In this document: piece by piece, positions 27,326-36,719 of the stretch
Layout: each line of letters begins with the position of its first letter
How positions within the stretch are numbered: the stretch's first letter is position 1
DNA from: SP197 sp965242595
GTDB taxonomy: Bacteria; Pseudomonadota; Alphaproteobacteria; SP197
Assembly: GCA_965242595.1 (NCBI GenBank)
Contig: OZ251464.1
Location: 1,178,001 to 1,242,000 of the forward strand
Direction: 5' to 3'
DNA length: 64,000 nucleotides
Position numbers and translations under genes: made by a program
Notes under the pieces: generated by a model
Told to the model about the DNA's origin: nothing
Databases searched by the model: none
What the model saw: only the letters and a program-made list of their open reading frames with translations

Positions 27326-27985
27326 ATGAGCGCGCCGCGCCATGTCAGGGGCAAGCGGGCCACGCTGTTGGCGGTCGTCGCCGTGCTGCTGGGCATGGCG
27401 GGGCTAACCGCTGCCGCGCCGGACCTCTATCGCCTGTTCTGCCAGGTCACCGGCTATGGCGGCACCACCGCCACCGCCCCTCAGGCCCCGGGCGCTGCGC
27501 CCGATGCGGCGCAGGTCACGGTGCGCTTCAACGCCGACACCGGCCAGGGCATGCCCTGGCGGTTCCACCCCGTGCAGGAACGCATCGCCCTTGCCATGGG
27601 CGAGCGGGCGACCGCCTATTACGAGGCCTTCAATCCCACCGGGCGGCCGGTCGCCGGCATGGCCACCTTCAACGTCACGCCCATGAAGGCCGGCCCCTAT
27701 TTCACCAAGATCGCATGTTTCTGCTTCACCGAGCATGTGTTGCAGCCGGGCGAGCGGATCGCCATGCCGGTCACCTTCTTCGTGGCGCCCGAAATGGCAA
27801 CGGACCCGCTGACCGAAGAGGTTCGCACCGTCACCCTCTCCTATACCTTCTTCGAACTCGAAGGGGAGGGCGGTGCCGGAGACGCCGCCGCGACGCTGGA
27901 AAGCGCCATGGCCGATGGCGATGGCGCCCGCGCGGGCCAGCCCGGCAACCATGACGATCACGCAGGCGAGAGCAGCATCCACTGA
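27326..27985 (+). CDS. ctaG: Cytochrome c oxidase assembly protein CtaG (Cox11)
   Basis: 219-residue copper chaperone that delivers copper to the CuB site. One N-terminal membrane anchor, then a periplasmic immunoglobulin-like domain. The copper-binding CFCF motif is present in FTKIACFCFTEHVL, and NVTPMKAGPYF and PVTFFVAPEM match the family. The C-terminal 30 residues are an Asp/Gly/His-rich extension (DGDGARAGQPGNHDDHAGES) beyond the usual end; its His and Asp residues could bind metal, which is speculation. It lies 21 nt before subunit III. Confidence 0.94.
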   Translation: MSAPRHVRGKRATLLAVVAVLLGMAGLTAAAPDLYRLFCQVTGYGGTTATAPQAPGAAPDAAQVTVRFNADTGQGMPWRFHPVQERIALAMGERATAYYEAFNPTGRPVAGMATFNVTPMKAGPYFTKIACFCFTEHVLQPGERIAMPVTFFVAPEMATDPLTEEVRTVTLSYTFFELEGEGGAGDAAATLESAMADGDGARAGQPGNHDDHAGESSIH

Positions 27986-28006
27986 CCGACCGGCAAGGAG
28001 AGGCCC

Positions 28007-28819
28007 ATGGCCGATCACGCACAGAAGCACCCCTACCATATGGTCGATCCCAGCCCCTGGCCGGCCCTGGGCGCCTTTTCGGCCCTGGTTCTGGCGGCGG
28101 GCGCGATCATGATGTTCGCCCAGCCCGAACGCTGGTGGATGCTTTTGCCCGGCGCCGTGCTGGCGCTTTCCACCATGTTCTTCTGGTGGCGCGACGTCAC
28201 CCGCGAGGCCGAGGTGGAAAAGGCGCACACACCCGTGGTCCAGCTCGGCCTGCGCTATGGCATGGCGCTCTTCATCGCCTCGGAGGTCATGTTCTTCGTC
28301 GCCTGGTTCTGGGCCTATTTCAACGCCGCCCTGTTCCCCACCGTGCAGATGGGCGATATCTGGCCGCCGGCCGGCATTCTCACCTTCGATCCGTGGGATC
28401 TGCCCTTCATCAACACGCTGGTGCTGCTCACCTCCGGCACCACCGTCACCTGGGCGCATCACGCCCTGAAGGAGGGCAACCGGGACCAGCTGGTCGCCGG
28501 CCTGTGGGTCACGGTGGTGCTGGGCGTCACGTTCACCGCCTTCCAGATCGTCGAATACAGCGAGGCGCCCTTCGCCTTCAGCGGCGGCATCTACGGCTCC
28601 ACCTTCTACATGGCCACCGGCTTCCACGGCTTCCACGTCGTCGTCGGCACCGTCTTCCTCACCGTGTGCCTGGTGCGCGCCCATAAGGGGCATTTCACGC
28701 CGCAGCAGCATTTCGGCTTCGAGGCGGCGGCCTGGTATTGGCATTTCGTGGATGTGGTCTGGCTGTTCCTGTTCTGCTGCATCTACTGGTGGGGCGCGGG
28801 CGAGATCGCCCCGCATTGA
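28007..28819 (+). CDS. coxC: Cytochrome c oxidase subunit III
   Basis: 270-residue subunit III with seven membrane helices, stabilising the oxidase core and proton uptake. Family features: HPYHMVDPSPWP at the N-terminus, EVMFFVAWFWAYF, and GFHGFHVVVGTVFL followed by FGFEAAAWYWHFVDVVWLFLF. Part of the cox operon after ctaG. Confidence 0.96.
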   Translation: MADHAQKHPYHMVDPSPWPALGAFSALVLAAGAIMMFAQPERWWMLLPGAVLALSTMFFWWRDVTREAEVEKAHTPVVQLGLRYGMALFIASEVMFFVAWFWAYFNAALFPTVQMGDIWPPAGILTFDPWDLPFINTLVLLTSGTTVTWAHHALKEGNRDQLVAGLWVTVVLGVTFTAFQIVEYSEAPFAFSGGIYGSTFYMATGFHGFHVVVGTVFLTVCLVRAHKGHFTPQQHFGFEAAAWYWHFVDVVWLFLFCCIYWWGAGEIAPH

Positions 28820-28839
28820 TCGTCCCCGCACTGATTGTC

Positions 28840-29568
28840 ATGGCACGGGCCGGGCGCGGCGGCGGCAAGGGGGGCGCTTCGCGCCCCGTTGCCATCGTTC
28901 TGGCGGCCACGGTGGTGCTGGCGCTGCTGGCCCTCGGCGGCTGGCAGTTGCAGCGGCTGGGGTGGAAAAACGCCACCATGGCCGCCATCGCCCAAAGGCT
29001 GGAAGCGCCGCCGCTCACGCCGGCCGCCCTCATGGCCCTGCCCGAGGATCGGCGGGAATGGCGGCCCGTGCGCGCCCGCGGGCGTCTGCTGGGCGATGCC
29101 AGCTTCGCGCTCTACCGGGCCGGTGCCGATGGCAGGCCGGGCTACCGCATCCTCACGCCGCTGGCGCTGGCCGATGGCCGCCATGTCCTGGTCGAACGCG
29201 GCTGGGTCCGGGCCGCCTCCTTCGCCGCCGCGCTGGCCACGCTGCCGCCCGTGCCGCCGGCGCCGGTCGAGGCCCATGGGGTGGCGCGCCTCGGCGAGGC
29301 TGGGGGGCCGTTCGCCAACGCCAACGACCCCGCCGCCGGCGCCTGGTATTGGATCGAGCTCGATCGCATGGCCGCCACGGCCGGCGTGGCGCTGCTGCCG
29401 GTGGTGATCGCCGCCCGCAGCGATCCCGCCGGCGCCGCCCTGGCCGCCGTTCCCACCCGCCCGGCGTTTTCCAACCGCCATCTGGAATATGCGCTCACAT
29501 GGTTCGCCCTGGCGGCGGGCGCGGGCGCGGTCTTCTTCCTGCGCCTGCGCCGGGGGGCCGGCACGTGA
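28840..29568 (+). CDS. SURF1-family oxidase assembly protein
   Basis: 242-residue SURF1 homologue, involved in heme a insertion into subunit I. Two membrane helices enclose the periplasmic domain: AIVLAATVVLALLALGGWQLQRL near the N-terminus and LTWFALAAGAGAVFFLRLRR at the end. GWQLQRLGWK, VLVERGWV and YWIELD are family motifs. The ATG at 28840 lies 20 nt after coxC; an ORF start at 28738 would overlap coxC. The stop overlaps the start of the next gene (GTGA). Confidence 0.9.
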   Translation: MARAGRGGGKGGASRPVAIVLAATVVLALLALGGWQLQRLGWKNATMAAIAQRLEAPPLTPAALMALPEDRREWRPVRARGRLLGDASFALYRAGADGRPGYRILTPLALADGRHVLVERGWVRAASFAAALATLPPVPPAPVEAHGVARLGEAGGPFANANDPAAGAWYWIELDRMAATAGVALLPVVIAARSDPAGAALAAVPTRPAFSNRHLEYALTWFALAAGAGAVFFLRLRRGAGT

Positions 29569-31055
29569 ACGCCGCCTATCCCGAGCTGGAACGGCGCTTC
29601 GCCCATATCCAGGCGCTGGACCAGGCCCTGGAGATGCTGAACTGGGACCGGGAAACCCATATGCCGCCGGGCGGGGCGGCGGCGCGCGGCGAACAGCTGG
29701 CGGCGCTGGAACGGGCGATCCACGCGTGCCTCACCGATCCCGCGCTGGCCGATGTGCTGGCGGCGGCCGAAGATTGCCCGCCACCGGATCCCTGGCAGGG
29801 CGCCAATCTGCGCCTGATGCGGCGCCGCTGGCGCCACGCCACCGCCCTCGCTGCCGATCTGGTGGAAGCCTCCTCGCGCGCCGTCTCGGCCTCCATCGCG
29901 GCCTGGTCGCAGGCGCGCCCGGCGGGCGATTTCGCCCACTTCCTGCCCGCCCTGCGCGAGGTCGTGCATCTGGAGCGTCAGAAGGCCGCCGCCAAGGCCG
30001 AGGCCTTCGCCACCGAACCCTACGATGCCCTGCTGCTCGCCTTCGAAGACGCCATCCCCAGCCAGCGCATCGATGCCCTGTTCGCGCGCCTGGCCGCCGT
30101 GCTGCCGCCCCTGCGCGACAAGGCGATGGCGCGCCAGCGCCGCCGCTCCGCCCCCCGCCTGCCGCCGGGGCCGTTCCCGCCCGCCCGCCAACGGGCGCTG
30201 GGTCGGCGCTTGATGGCGCTGGCGGGCTTCGATGGCCAGCGCGGGCGCCTCGATGTCAGCGCCCATCCCTTCACCTGCGGCGCGCCGAGCGATGTGCGCA
30301 TCACCACCCGTTTCGATGAAAACGACTTCACGAGCTCGGTCATGGCCGTCATGCACGAAACCGGCCACGCCCTCTACGAACAGGGCCTGCCGCCGGCGTG
30401 GCGCGCCCAACCCGTGGGCCAGGCCGCCAATATGACGATCCACGAAAGCCAGTCCCTGCTGCTGGAAATGCAGGCCTGCCGCAGCCAGGCCTTCCTCGCC
30501 TTCGCCGCCCCTCTCATGCGCCGGCAGCTGGGCGGTCGCGGCCCCGGCTGGAACGGCGCCAATCTCTACCGCCTGGCGACGCGGGTGGCGCCGGGCTGCA
30601 TCCGGGTCGATGCCGATGAAATCCACTATCCGCTCCACATCGTGCTGCGCACCCGCCTGGAACGGGCGCTGATCGCCGGCGCCCTGGAGGCGGCGGATGT
30701 CCCGGCGGCCTGGAACGAGGCCATGGCCGAGCTGGTGGGCACGGTGCCGCCCGATCACGGCCAGGGCTGTCTTCAGGATATCCACTGGGCGGCGGGCCTG
30801 TTCGGCTATTTTCCCACCTACACGCTGGGCGCGCTGGCCGCCGCCCAGCTCTACCGCGCCGCCTGCCGCCAGGCGCCCGCCATCGTCCCCGGCCTCGCCC
30901 GGGGCGATTTCGCCCCGCTGCTGGCGTGGCTGCGGCACAATGTGCATGGCCACGGCGCCTCCCTCGACACGCAGGAGCTCATCGCGCGCGCCACCGGCGC
31001 TCCGCTCTCCACAGACGCCTTCGAGGCCCATCTCGAAGAGCGTTATCTGGCCTGA
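29565..31055 (+). CDS. M32-family metallocarboxypeptidase (Taq carboxypeptidase type)
   Basis: 496-residue zinc carboxypeptidase that removes C-terminal residues from peptides in the cytoplasm. The HExxH motif is in VMHETGHALYEQG, the further zinc ligand is in MTIHESQSLLLE, and HPF, IRVDADEIHYPLHI and GYFPTYTLGA match the family. The GTG start overlaps the surf1 stop. Its length equals the family norm. An M32 enzyme coupled to a cox operon is less common than the flanking genes. Confidence 0.92.
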   Translation: MNAAYPELERRFAHIQALDQALEMLNWDRETHMPPGGAAARGEQLAALERAIHACLTDPALADVLAAAEDCPPPDPWQGANLRLMRRRWRHATALAADLVEASSRAVSASIAAWSQARPAGDFAHFLPALREVVHLERQKAAAKAEAFATEPYDALLLAFEDAIPSQRIDALFARLAAVLPPLRDKAMARQRRRSAPRLPPGPFPPARQRALGRRLMALAGFDGQRGRLDVSAHPFTCGAPSDVRITTRFDENDFTSSVMAVMHETGHALYEQGLPPAWRAQPVGQAANMTIHESQSLLLEMQACRSQAFLAFAAPLMRRQLGGRGPGWNGANLYRLATRVAPGCIRVDADEIHYPLHIVLRTRLERALIAGALEAADVPAAWNEAMAELVGTVPPDHGQGCLQDIHWAAGLFGYFPTYTLGALAAAQLYRAACRQAPAIVPGLARGDFAPLLAWLRHNVHGHGASLDTQELIARATGAPLSTDAFEAHLEERYLA

Positions 31056-31063
31056 GGCTGGCC

Positions 31064-32494
31064 ATGCGCTATCTCAGCACGCGCGGGCGGGCGCCGGTGC
31101 TGGGCTTCGGCGAGGTGCTGCTGGCCGGGCTTGCCGCCGATGGCGGCCTCTACCTGCCGCAATCCTGGCCCCGCTTCGACCCCGCCCAGCTGCGCGCCAT
31201 GAGAGAGCTTCCCTACGCCGCCATCGCGGCGCGAATCATGGCGCCCTTCGTCGCGCCCTGGATGGAGGAAGACGAGCTCCAGGCCCTGGCCCGGCGCAGC
31301 TATGCCGCCTTCAACCACGCCGCCGTGGTGCCGCTGGTGCAAACCGGCGACAACCGCTGGCTGCTGGAGCTCTTTCACGGCCCCAGCTTCGCCTTCAAGG
31401 ATGTGGCGTTGCAGTTGCTGGGGCGCCTGTTCGATCGCGCCCTGGCGCGTGCGGGCCGCCGCGTCGCCGTCGTCGGCGCCACTTCGGGCGATACCGGCGC
31501 GGCCGCCATCGCCGGCTGCGCCGGGCGGGCCGCCATGGAGGTCTTCATCCTGTTCCCGCAGGGCCGGATATCGCCGGTGCAGCGCCGGCAGATGACCACG
31601 GCTGCCGATGCCAACATCCACTGCATCGCCGTGGAAGGCACCTTCGACGATTGCCAGCGGCTGGTGAAGGCCATGTTCGGCGATGCCGCCTTCCGCCGCC
31701 GCGTCGATCTGGTGGCCGTCAATTCGATCAACTGGGCGCGGGTGATGGCCCAGGCGGTCTATTACATCGCCGCCGCGCTGCGCCTGGGCGCGCCGGAGCG
31801 CGAGATCGCCTTCTGCGTTCCGTCCGCCAATTTCGGCGCCGCCTTCGCCGGCTATGCGGCCTGGCGCATGGGGCTGCCGATTCGCCGCCTGGTGGTCGCC
31901 ACCAACGCCAACGACATCCTCTGCCGCTTCTTCGAAAGCGGCAGCTACCGCCCGGGCGCCGTCGCGCGCACGCTTTCGCCCAGCATGGATATCCAGGTCT
32001 CCAGCAATTTCGAACGCCTGCTGTTCGAGCTCCACCACCGCGATGGCGCCGCCACCGCCCGGCTGATGGCACAGCTGGCGGCAAAGGGCGGCTTCACGGT
32101 GGCCCCGGAGGTGCATCGCCGCGCCGGGCAGCTGATGGCCGGCCACCGCCTCGACGATGCCGGCATCCGCGCCGAGATCGCGCGCATGGCGGACGAATGC
32201 GGCATGGTCGTCGATCCCCACACCGCCTGCGGCACGGCGGCCGCCCGCGCCCTGGATGCCGAGCTGCCGGTGGTGGTCCACGCCCAGGCCCATCCCGCCA
32301 AATTTCCCGATGCCGTCGCCTCGGCCATCGCCCGGCGCCCGCCCCTGCCCGCGGCCCTGGCCCGCGTCATGGAGGCGCCGGAACGCTTCGCCGTCTTGCC
32401 AAACGATCTCGCCGCCGTGCAGGCTTTCATCGCAGGCGCAGCTGGCGGGGGCGGCGGCGCGCAAGAGGCCGCGCCCCCCGGGGGGAGGCCATGA
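31064..32494 (+). CDS. thrC: Threonine synthase
   Basis: 476-residue PLP enzyme converting O-phosphohomoserine to threonine. MRYLSTRG at the N-terminus is the family start. The PLP lysine is in GPSFAFKDVALQLL and the phosphate-binding stretch is GATSGDTGAAAIAG. NANDILCRFFESG and PSMDIQVSSNFERLL are also typical. The ATG is 8 nt after the M32 stop. thrC following the cox operon and preceding an M16 peptidase is a common alphaproteobacterial order. Confidence 0.96.
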   Translation: MRYLSTRGRAPVLGFGEVLLAGLAADGGLYLPQSWPRFDPAQLRAMRELPYAAIAARIMAPFVAPWMEEDELQALARRSYAAFNHAAVVPLVQTGDNRWLLELFHGPSFAFKDVALQLLGRLFDRALARAGRRVAVVGATSGDTGAAAIAGCAGRAAMEVFILFPQGRISPVQRRQMTTAADANIHCIAVEGTFDDCQRLVKAMFGDAAFRRRVDLVAVNSINWARVMAQAVYYIAAALRLGAPEREIAFCVPSANFGAAFAGYAAWRMGLPIRRLVVATNANDILCRFFESGSYRPGAVARTLSPSMDIQVSSNFERLLFELHHRDGAATARLMAQLAAKGGFTVAPEVHRRAGQLMAGHRLDDAGIRAEIARMADECGMVVDPHTACGTAAARALDAELPVVVHAQAHPAKFPDAVASAIARRPPLPAALARVMEAPERFAVLPNDLAAVQAFIAGAAGGGGGAQEAAPPGGRP

Positions 32495-33762
32495 CAGTCA
32501 ACACGACCACATTGGCGGGGGGCATGCGGGTGGCCACCGACGCCATCGCCGGGGCCGAATCGGCCGCCGTGGGGGTATGGGTCGATGTCGGCGCCCGCGA
32601 CGAGCCGGCGCGGCTGAACGGCATCTCCCATCTGCTGGAACACATGGCCTTCAAGGGCACAAGGCGGCGCGATGCGCGCGCCATCGCCCAGGAGATCGAG
32701 GATGTCGGCGGCCATGTCAACGCCTACACCTCGCGCGAATACACCGCCTATTACGCCCGCGTGCTCGCAAACGATGTGCCGCTCGCCATCGAGATCCTGG
32801 CCGATATCCTCCAGAACGCGACCTTCGCGCCCGACGAGCTGGAGAAGGAACGCTGGGTGGTCATGCAGGAGATCGCCCAGGTGTTCGACACCCCCGACGA
32901 CCTGATCTTCGATCTGTTCCAGGAATGCGCCTTTCCCGATCAGCCCATGGGCCGCTCCATCCTGGGCAGCAGCGCGGGCGTGGCGGCGCTGGGGCGCGAG
33001 GCGCTGATCGATTTCATGGGCCGCTACTACACGGCCGATGCCATGGTGCTGACGGCGGCCGGCGCCGTCGATCACGACCGGGTGGTGCGCTTGGCCGAGC
33101 GGCATTTCGCCGGCCTCTCCCCCGCCAACGGCCACACCGCCCAGCCGGCCGCCTATGGCGGTGGCGCGGCCGAGCACGAGGACGATGTCGAACAGCTCCA
33201 CCTGGTGGTGGGCTGCGGCGGCTTCGGCTTCGAAGACGAAGATTACGACCCGGCCCAGCTGCTCACCGGCGCCCTGGGCGGTGGCATGTCGTCGCGCCTG
33301 TTCCAGGAGGTGCGCGAAAAGCGCGGGCTGGCCTACAGCATCTATGCCTTCCATTCCGCCTTCGTCGATAGCGGCCTGTTCGGCGTCTATGCCGGCTGCG
33401 CGCCCGAAGACGCGGCCCAGGTGGCAGAGCTGATCGCCGACGAGCTGCTGCGGGCCGGCGACGGGCTTTCCCCGGAAGAGCTGGAACGCGCCCGCACCCA
33501 GCAGAAGGCCGGCCTGCTGATGGCGCGCGAAAGCACCTCGGCCCGCTGCGAGGCCCTGGCCCGCCAGATGCTGGTCTATGGCCGCCCGCTGCCGCCCGAG
33601 GAGATCGTCGCCCGCCTCGATGCGGTCGGCCCGCGCGAGCTGTGCCGTTGCGCCCGTCGTCTGCTGGCCATGCCGAAACCCACCGTCGCTACCATTGGCC
33701 CCAGGGGCGGTCCCGGGGACGACATGAGCCAGTTCGACCGCATCGCCTGGCGGCTGAACTGA
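32491..33762 (+). CDS. M16-family zinc peptidase (mitochondrial processing peptidase-like)
   Basis: 423-residue pitrilysin-family protease. The inverted zinc motif HxxEH is present in SHLLEHMAFKGT, with the distant Glu in the ELEKERWVVMQEI region. LGGGMSSRLFQEVREKRGLAYSIY is the C-terminal domain signature. It resembles the beta subunit of mitochondrial processing peptidase and may degrade peptides. ATGA overlap with thrC. Confidence 0.93.
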   Translation: MTVNTTTLAGGMRVATDAIAGAESAAVGVWVDVGARDEPARLNGISHLLEHMAFKGTRRRDARAIAQEIEDVGGHVNAYTSREYTAYYARVLANDVPLAIEILADILQNATFAPDELEKERWVVMQEIAQVFDTPDDLIFDLFQECAFPDQPMGRSILGSSAGVAALGREALIDFMGRYYTADAMVLTAAGAVDHDRVVRLAERHFAGLSPANGHTAQPAAYGGGAAEHEDDVEQLHLVVGCGGFGFEDEDYDPAQLLTGALGGGMSSRLFQEVREKRGLAYSIYAFHSAFVDSGLFGVYAGCAPEDAAQVAELIADELLRAGDGLSPEELERARTQQKAGLLMARESTSARCEALARQMLVYGRPLPPEEIVARLDAVGPRELCRCARRLLAMPKPTVATIGPRGGPGDDMSQFDRIAWRLN

Positions 33763-33773
33763 AGGCGGCGCCG

Positions 33774-34367
33774 GTGTTCGGCCTTCTGGGCGCGGCTGGC
33801 GACGAAACGGTTCTGAAAGGCGCCGGCGTGGTGCTGCGCCGCCCGCTGGCAGACGATTGGCCCGCCTGGGCGCGGCTGCGCAGCGAAAGCCGCGATTTCC
33901 TGCGCCCGTGGGAACCCGACTGGCCGCGCAACGCGCTCACCCGTTCCGCCTTTCGCCGCCGCTTGCGGGCGCTGGCCCGCGACCGCGAGGCCGGCACCGG
34001 CTTCGGCTTTCTGGTCTTGCGCCGCGCCGATAAGGCGCTGCTGGGCGGGCTGACCCTGTTCGACATCCGGCGCGGCGCCGCCCAGGCCGCCACCCTGGGC
34101 TACTGGATCGGCCAGCGCTACGCCCGCCAGGGCCATATGGCCGATGCCGTGGCGGTGGCGGCGGCCCATGCCTTCGGCCCGCTCGCCCTCCACCGCCTGG
34201 AGGCGGCCTGCCTGCCCGCCAATCTGGCCAGCCGCCGCCTGCTGGAAGGGCGCGGCTTTCGCCTGGAAGGCGTGGCGCGCGGCTATCTGAAGATCGGCGG
34301 CGCCTGGCGCGACCACCTGCTGTTCGCGCTGCTGGCAGGGGAATGGCGCCCCCCCGCGCCGCCATGA
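33774..34367 (+). CDS. GNAT-family N-acetyltransferase (RimJ/RimL-like)
   Basis: 197-residue acetyl-CoA-dependent transferase. VVLRRPLADDWPAWARL is the usual N-terminal strand, and LGYWIGQRYARQGHMADAV carries the acetyl-CoA pyrophosphate loop (Q-x-x-G-x-M in place of Q-x-x-G-x-G/A). NLASRRLLEGRGFRLEG is the typical end of the fold. Substrate may be a ribosomal protein N-terminus but is not proved. The GTG at 33774 follows an AAGGCGG stretch, 11 nt after the M16 stop. The stop overlaps the rnc start. Confidence 0.85.
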   Translation: MFGLLGAAGDETVLKGAGVVLRRPLADDWPAWARLRSESRDFLRPWEPDWPRNALTRSAFRRRLRALARDREAGTGFGFLVLRRADKALLGGLTLFDIRRGAAQAATLGYWIGQRYARQGHMADAVAVAAAHAFGPLALHRLEAACLPANLASRRLLEGRGFRLEGVARGYLKIGGAWRDHLLFALLAGEWRPPAPP

Positions 34368-35038
34368 CGCCGCCGCCGGGGCTGGAAGATGTGCTGGGCC
34401 ACGCCTTTCGCGATGCCGGCCTGTGGCAGCGCGCCGTCACCCATCGCAGCGCGGCGCCGGGCGGCGGCCATAGCTACGGGCGCCTGGAATTCCTGGGCGA
34501 CCGGGTGCTGGGCATGGCGGTGGCGGCGATGCTCTATCGCCACTTCCCGACCGAGCGCGAAGGCCGGCTCTCGCAGCGCTATGTCCAGCTGGTGCGCAAG
34601 GAAACCCTGGCCGCCATCGCCCGCGAACTCGCCATCGGCGACCATCTGCGCATGGCGGCAGGCGAGGAACAACGCGGCATCCGCGACAACCCGGCGGTGC
34701 TGGCCGATGTGCTGGAGGCGCTGGTGGCCGCGCTTTATCTCGACGGTGGCCCCGCGCCCGCCTTCGCCTTCGTGGAACGGCACTGGCGCCCGCATATGAC
34801 GGCCCAGCGCGAGCCGCCGCGCGACGCCAAGACCCGGCTGCAGGAATGGGCGCTGGCGCGCGGCCTGCCGCTGCCGTCCTATCGTCTGCTGGCCCGCAGC
34901 GGCCCGGACCACGCCCCCACCATCGCCGTGGCGGCCAGCGTCGAGGGCCTGGCGCGCCAGGAGGCCAGCGGCCCGTCGCGGCGCGCGGCCGAACAGGAAG
35001 CGGCCAGAAAGCTGCTGGAGAAGGCGGGGGTGCCGTGA
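34364..35038 (+). CDS. rnc: Ribonuclease III
   Basis: 224-residue double-strand-specific endoribonuclease that processes rRNA and other structured RNAs. The catalytic signature is RLEFLGDRVLGMAV, and a second acidic site is in LADVLEALVAALYLDGG. The C-terminal dsRNA-binding domain spans about DAKTRLQEWALARGL to AARKLLEKAG. The start overlapping the GNAT stop (ATGA) is preferred over the ATG at 34343. Start of the rnc-era-recO set. Confidence 0.95.
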   Translation: MTPPPGLEDVLGHAFRDAGLWQRAVTHRSAAPGGGHSYGRLEFLGDRVLGMAVAAMLYRHFPTEREGRLSQRYVQLVRKETLAAIARELAIGDHLRMAAGEEQRGIRDNPAVLADVLEALVAALYLDGGPAPAFAFVERHWRPHMTAQREPPRDAKTRLQEWALARGLPLPSYRLLARSGPDHAPTIAVAASVEGLARQEASGPSRRAAEQEAARKLLEKAGVP

Positions 35039-35937
35039 GCGGCGCGGAAAGCCGCTGCGGCACCATCGCCGTCATGGGGCCGCCCAATGTCGGCAAATCG
35101 ACCCTGGTCAACGCCATGGTGGGCGCCAAGGTCTCCATCGTCACCCACAAGGTGCAGACCACGCGCGGGCGCGTCACCGGCATCCGCACCATCGGCGCCG
35201 ACCAGCTGGTTTTCATCGACACCGCCGGCATCTTCCAGCCCAGAAGGCGGCTGGAGCGGGCGGCGGTGGAGGCCGCCTGGGCCGGCGCCGAAGGCTCGGA
35301 TCTGCGCCTGCTGCTGGTGGATGCGGCCCGCGGCCTGCGCGGCCTGGCCCATGTCGCCGACCGTCTGCAACGGCGGCGCCAGAGCGCGCTGGTCGCCGTC
35401 AACAAGATCGACAAGGTCGCCAGGCGGACGCTGCTGCCGCTGGCCCGCGCCCTGGCCGATACCGGCATCGCCCGGGACATCTTCTATGTTTCGGCCACCG
35501 GCGGCGACGGCGTGGGCGAGCTGGTGGAACAGCTGCGCGCCCGCCTGCCGCCGGGGCCATGGCTGTTCCCCGGCGACCGCCCCGGCAACCTGCCGCTGGA
35601 GCGTCTGGCGGCCGAGATCACCCGCGAAAAGCTGTTCCTGCGCGTCCACCAGGAACTGCCCTATGGCCTTTCCGTGGAAACGGAGCTGGTGACCGAGCTG
35701 CCCCAGGATGGCGGGGTCAGGATCGACCAGGTGATCCATGTCGCCAAGGCGGGCCATCGCCCGATCCTGCTGGGCAGCGGCGGGCGCACCGTGAAGGAGG
35801 TGAGCATGGCGGCCCGCAAAGAGCTGGAGGCGATGCTGGGAAGGCGCGTCCATCTCTTCCTCCACGTCAAGGTTTCCACCGGCTGGCAGGACGACCCGGC
35901 GCGCTATGCCGCCATGGGCCTGGATTTTCCGGGCTGA
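35035..35937 (+). CDS. era: GTPase Era
   Basis: 300-residue Era, which binds 16S rRNA and GTP during 30S assembly. G1 is GPPNVGKST, the G3 is DTAG and G4 is NKID. A KH domain follows around VIHVAKAGHRPILLGSGG. The GTG start overlaps the rnc stop. Order rnc-era-recO is conserved. Confidence 0.95.
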   Translation: MSGAESRCGTIAVMGPPNVGKSTLVNAMVGAKVSIVTHKVQTTRGRVTGIRTIGADQLVFIDTAGIFQPRRRLERAAVEAAWAGAEGSDLRLLLVDAARGLRGLAHVADRLQRRRQSALVAVNKIDKVARRTLLPLARALADTGIARDIFYVSATGGDGVGELVEQLRARLPPGPWLFPGDRPGNLPLERLAAEITREKLFLRVHQELPYGLSVETELVTELPQDGGVRIDQVIHVAKAGHRPILLGSGGRTVKEVSMAARKELEAMLGRRVHLFLHVKVSTGWQDDPARYAAMGLDFPG

Positions 35938-35948
35938 GCCGTGCCGCC

Positions 35949-36713
35949 ATGGAGTGGCATGACCGCGCCATCGTGCTGGCCGCCCGCCGCCATGGCGAAG
36001 GCGGCGCCGTTGCCAGCCTGCTGACCCGCGACCACGGGCGCCATGCCGGCCTGGTTCGGGGCGGCGCCGGGCGCCGGCTGCGCCCGGTGCTGCAACCCGG
36101 CAATCTGGTTGCCGTCCGCTGGCGCGCCCGGCTGGCCGAACAGCTGGGCAGCTTCACGCTGGAACAGGAGGCGGCGCCGGCGGCTTCCTTTCTGGACGAT
36201 GCCGACCGGCTGGCCTGCCTTGCCAGCGCCGCCGCCATCGCCGAGAAGGCGCTGCCCGAACGCCACCCCTATCCGGCGCTGTTCGACGGCTTCATGGCGC
36301 TGATCGACGCCCTGGCGCGGGGCGCTGCCTTGTGGCCGGCGGTTTATGTGCGCTGGGAGTTGGGGGTGCTGGAGGCGGTGGGTTTCGGCCTCGACCTCGA
36401 GACCTGCGCGCTGACCGGCGCCCGCACCGGCCTTGCCTATGTTTCGCCGCGCAGCGGCCGCGCCGTCTCGGCCACGGCCGCCGCCGCCTGGCGCGAACGG
36501 CTGCTGCCGCTGCCGGCCTTCCTGACGGGCGGCGAACGGGTGGCACCGGACGACATCCGGGACGGGCTGCTTCTGGCCGGCCATTTCATGGCCCGCCACC
36601 TGTTCGCCGGCGCCGACCTGCCCGCCGCCAGGGAGCGGCTGGCCACCCGCCTGACCCGCGCGGCGACGGGCCATCAGCCGGGGCGTTCGGACTCGCCAGA
36701 GCGCAAGATCTAG
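35949..36713 (+). CDS. recO: DNA repair protein RecO
   Basis: 254-residue RecO, which loads RecA in the RecF pathway. The N-terminal OB-fold begins MEWHDRAIVLAARRHGEGG, and the body has LVRGGAGRRLRPVLQPGNLV and WELGVLEAVGFGLDLETCA typical of the family. The zinc-binding Cys cluster of some RecO proteins is mostly absent: only one Cys appears in LETCALTG. The start is 11 nt after era. Confidence 0.9.
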   Translation: MEWHDRAIVLAARRHGEGGAVASLLTRDHGRHAGLVRGGAGRRLRPVLQPGNLVAVRWRARLAEQLGSFTLEQEAAPAASFLDDADRLACLASAAAIAEKALPERHPYPALFDGFMALIDALARGAALWPAVYVRWELGVLEAVGFGLDLETCALTGARTGLAYVSPRSGRAVSATAAAAWRERLLPLPAFLTGGERVAPDDIRDGLLLAGHFMARHLFAGADLPAARERLATRLTRAATGHQPGRSDSPERKI

Positions 36714-36719
36714 TGGTAT

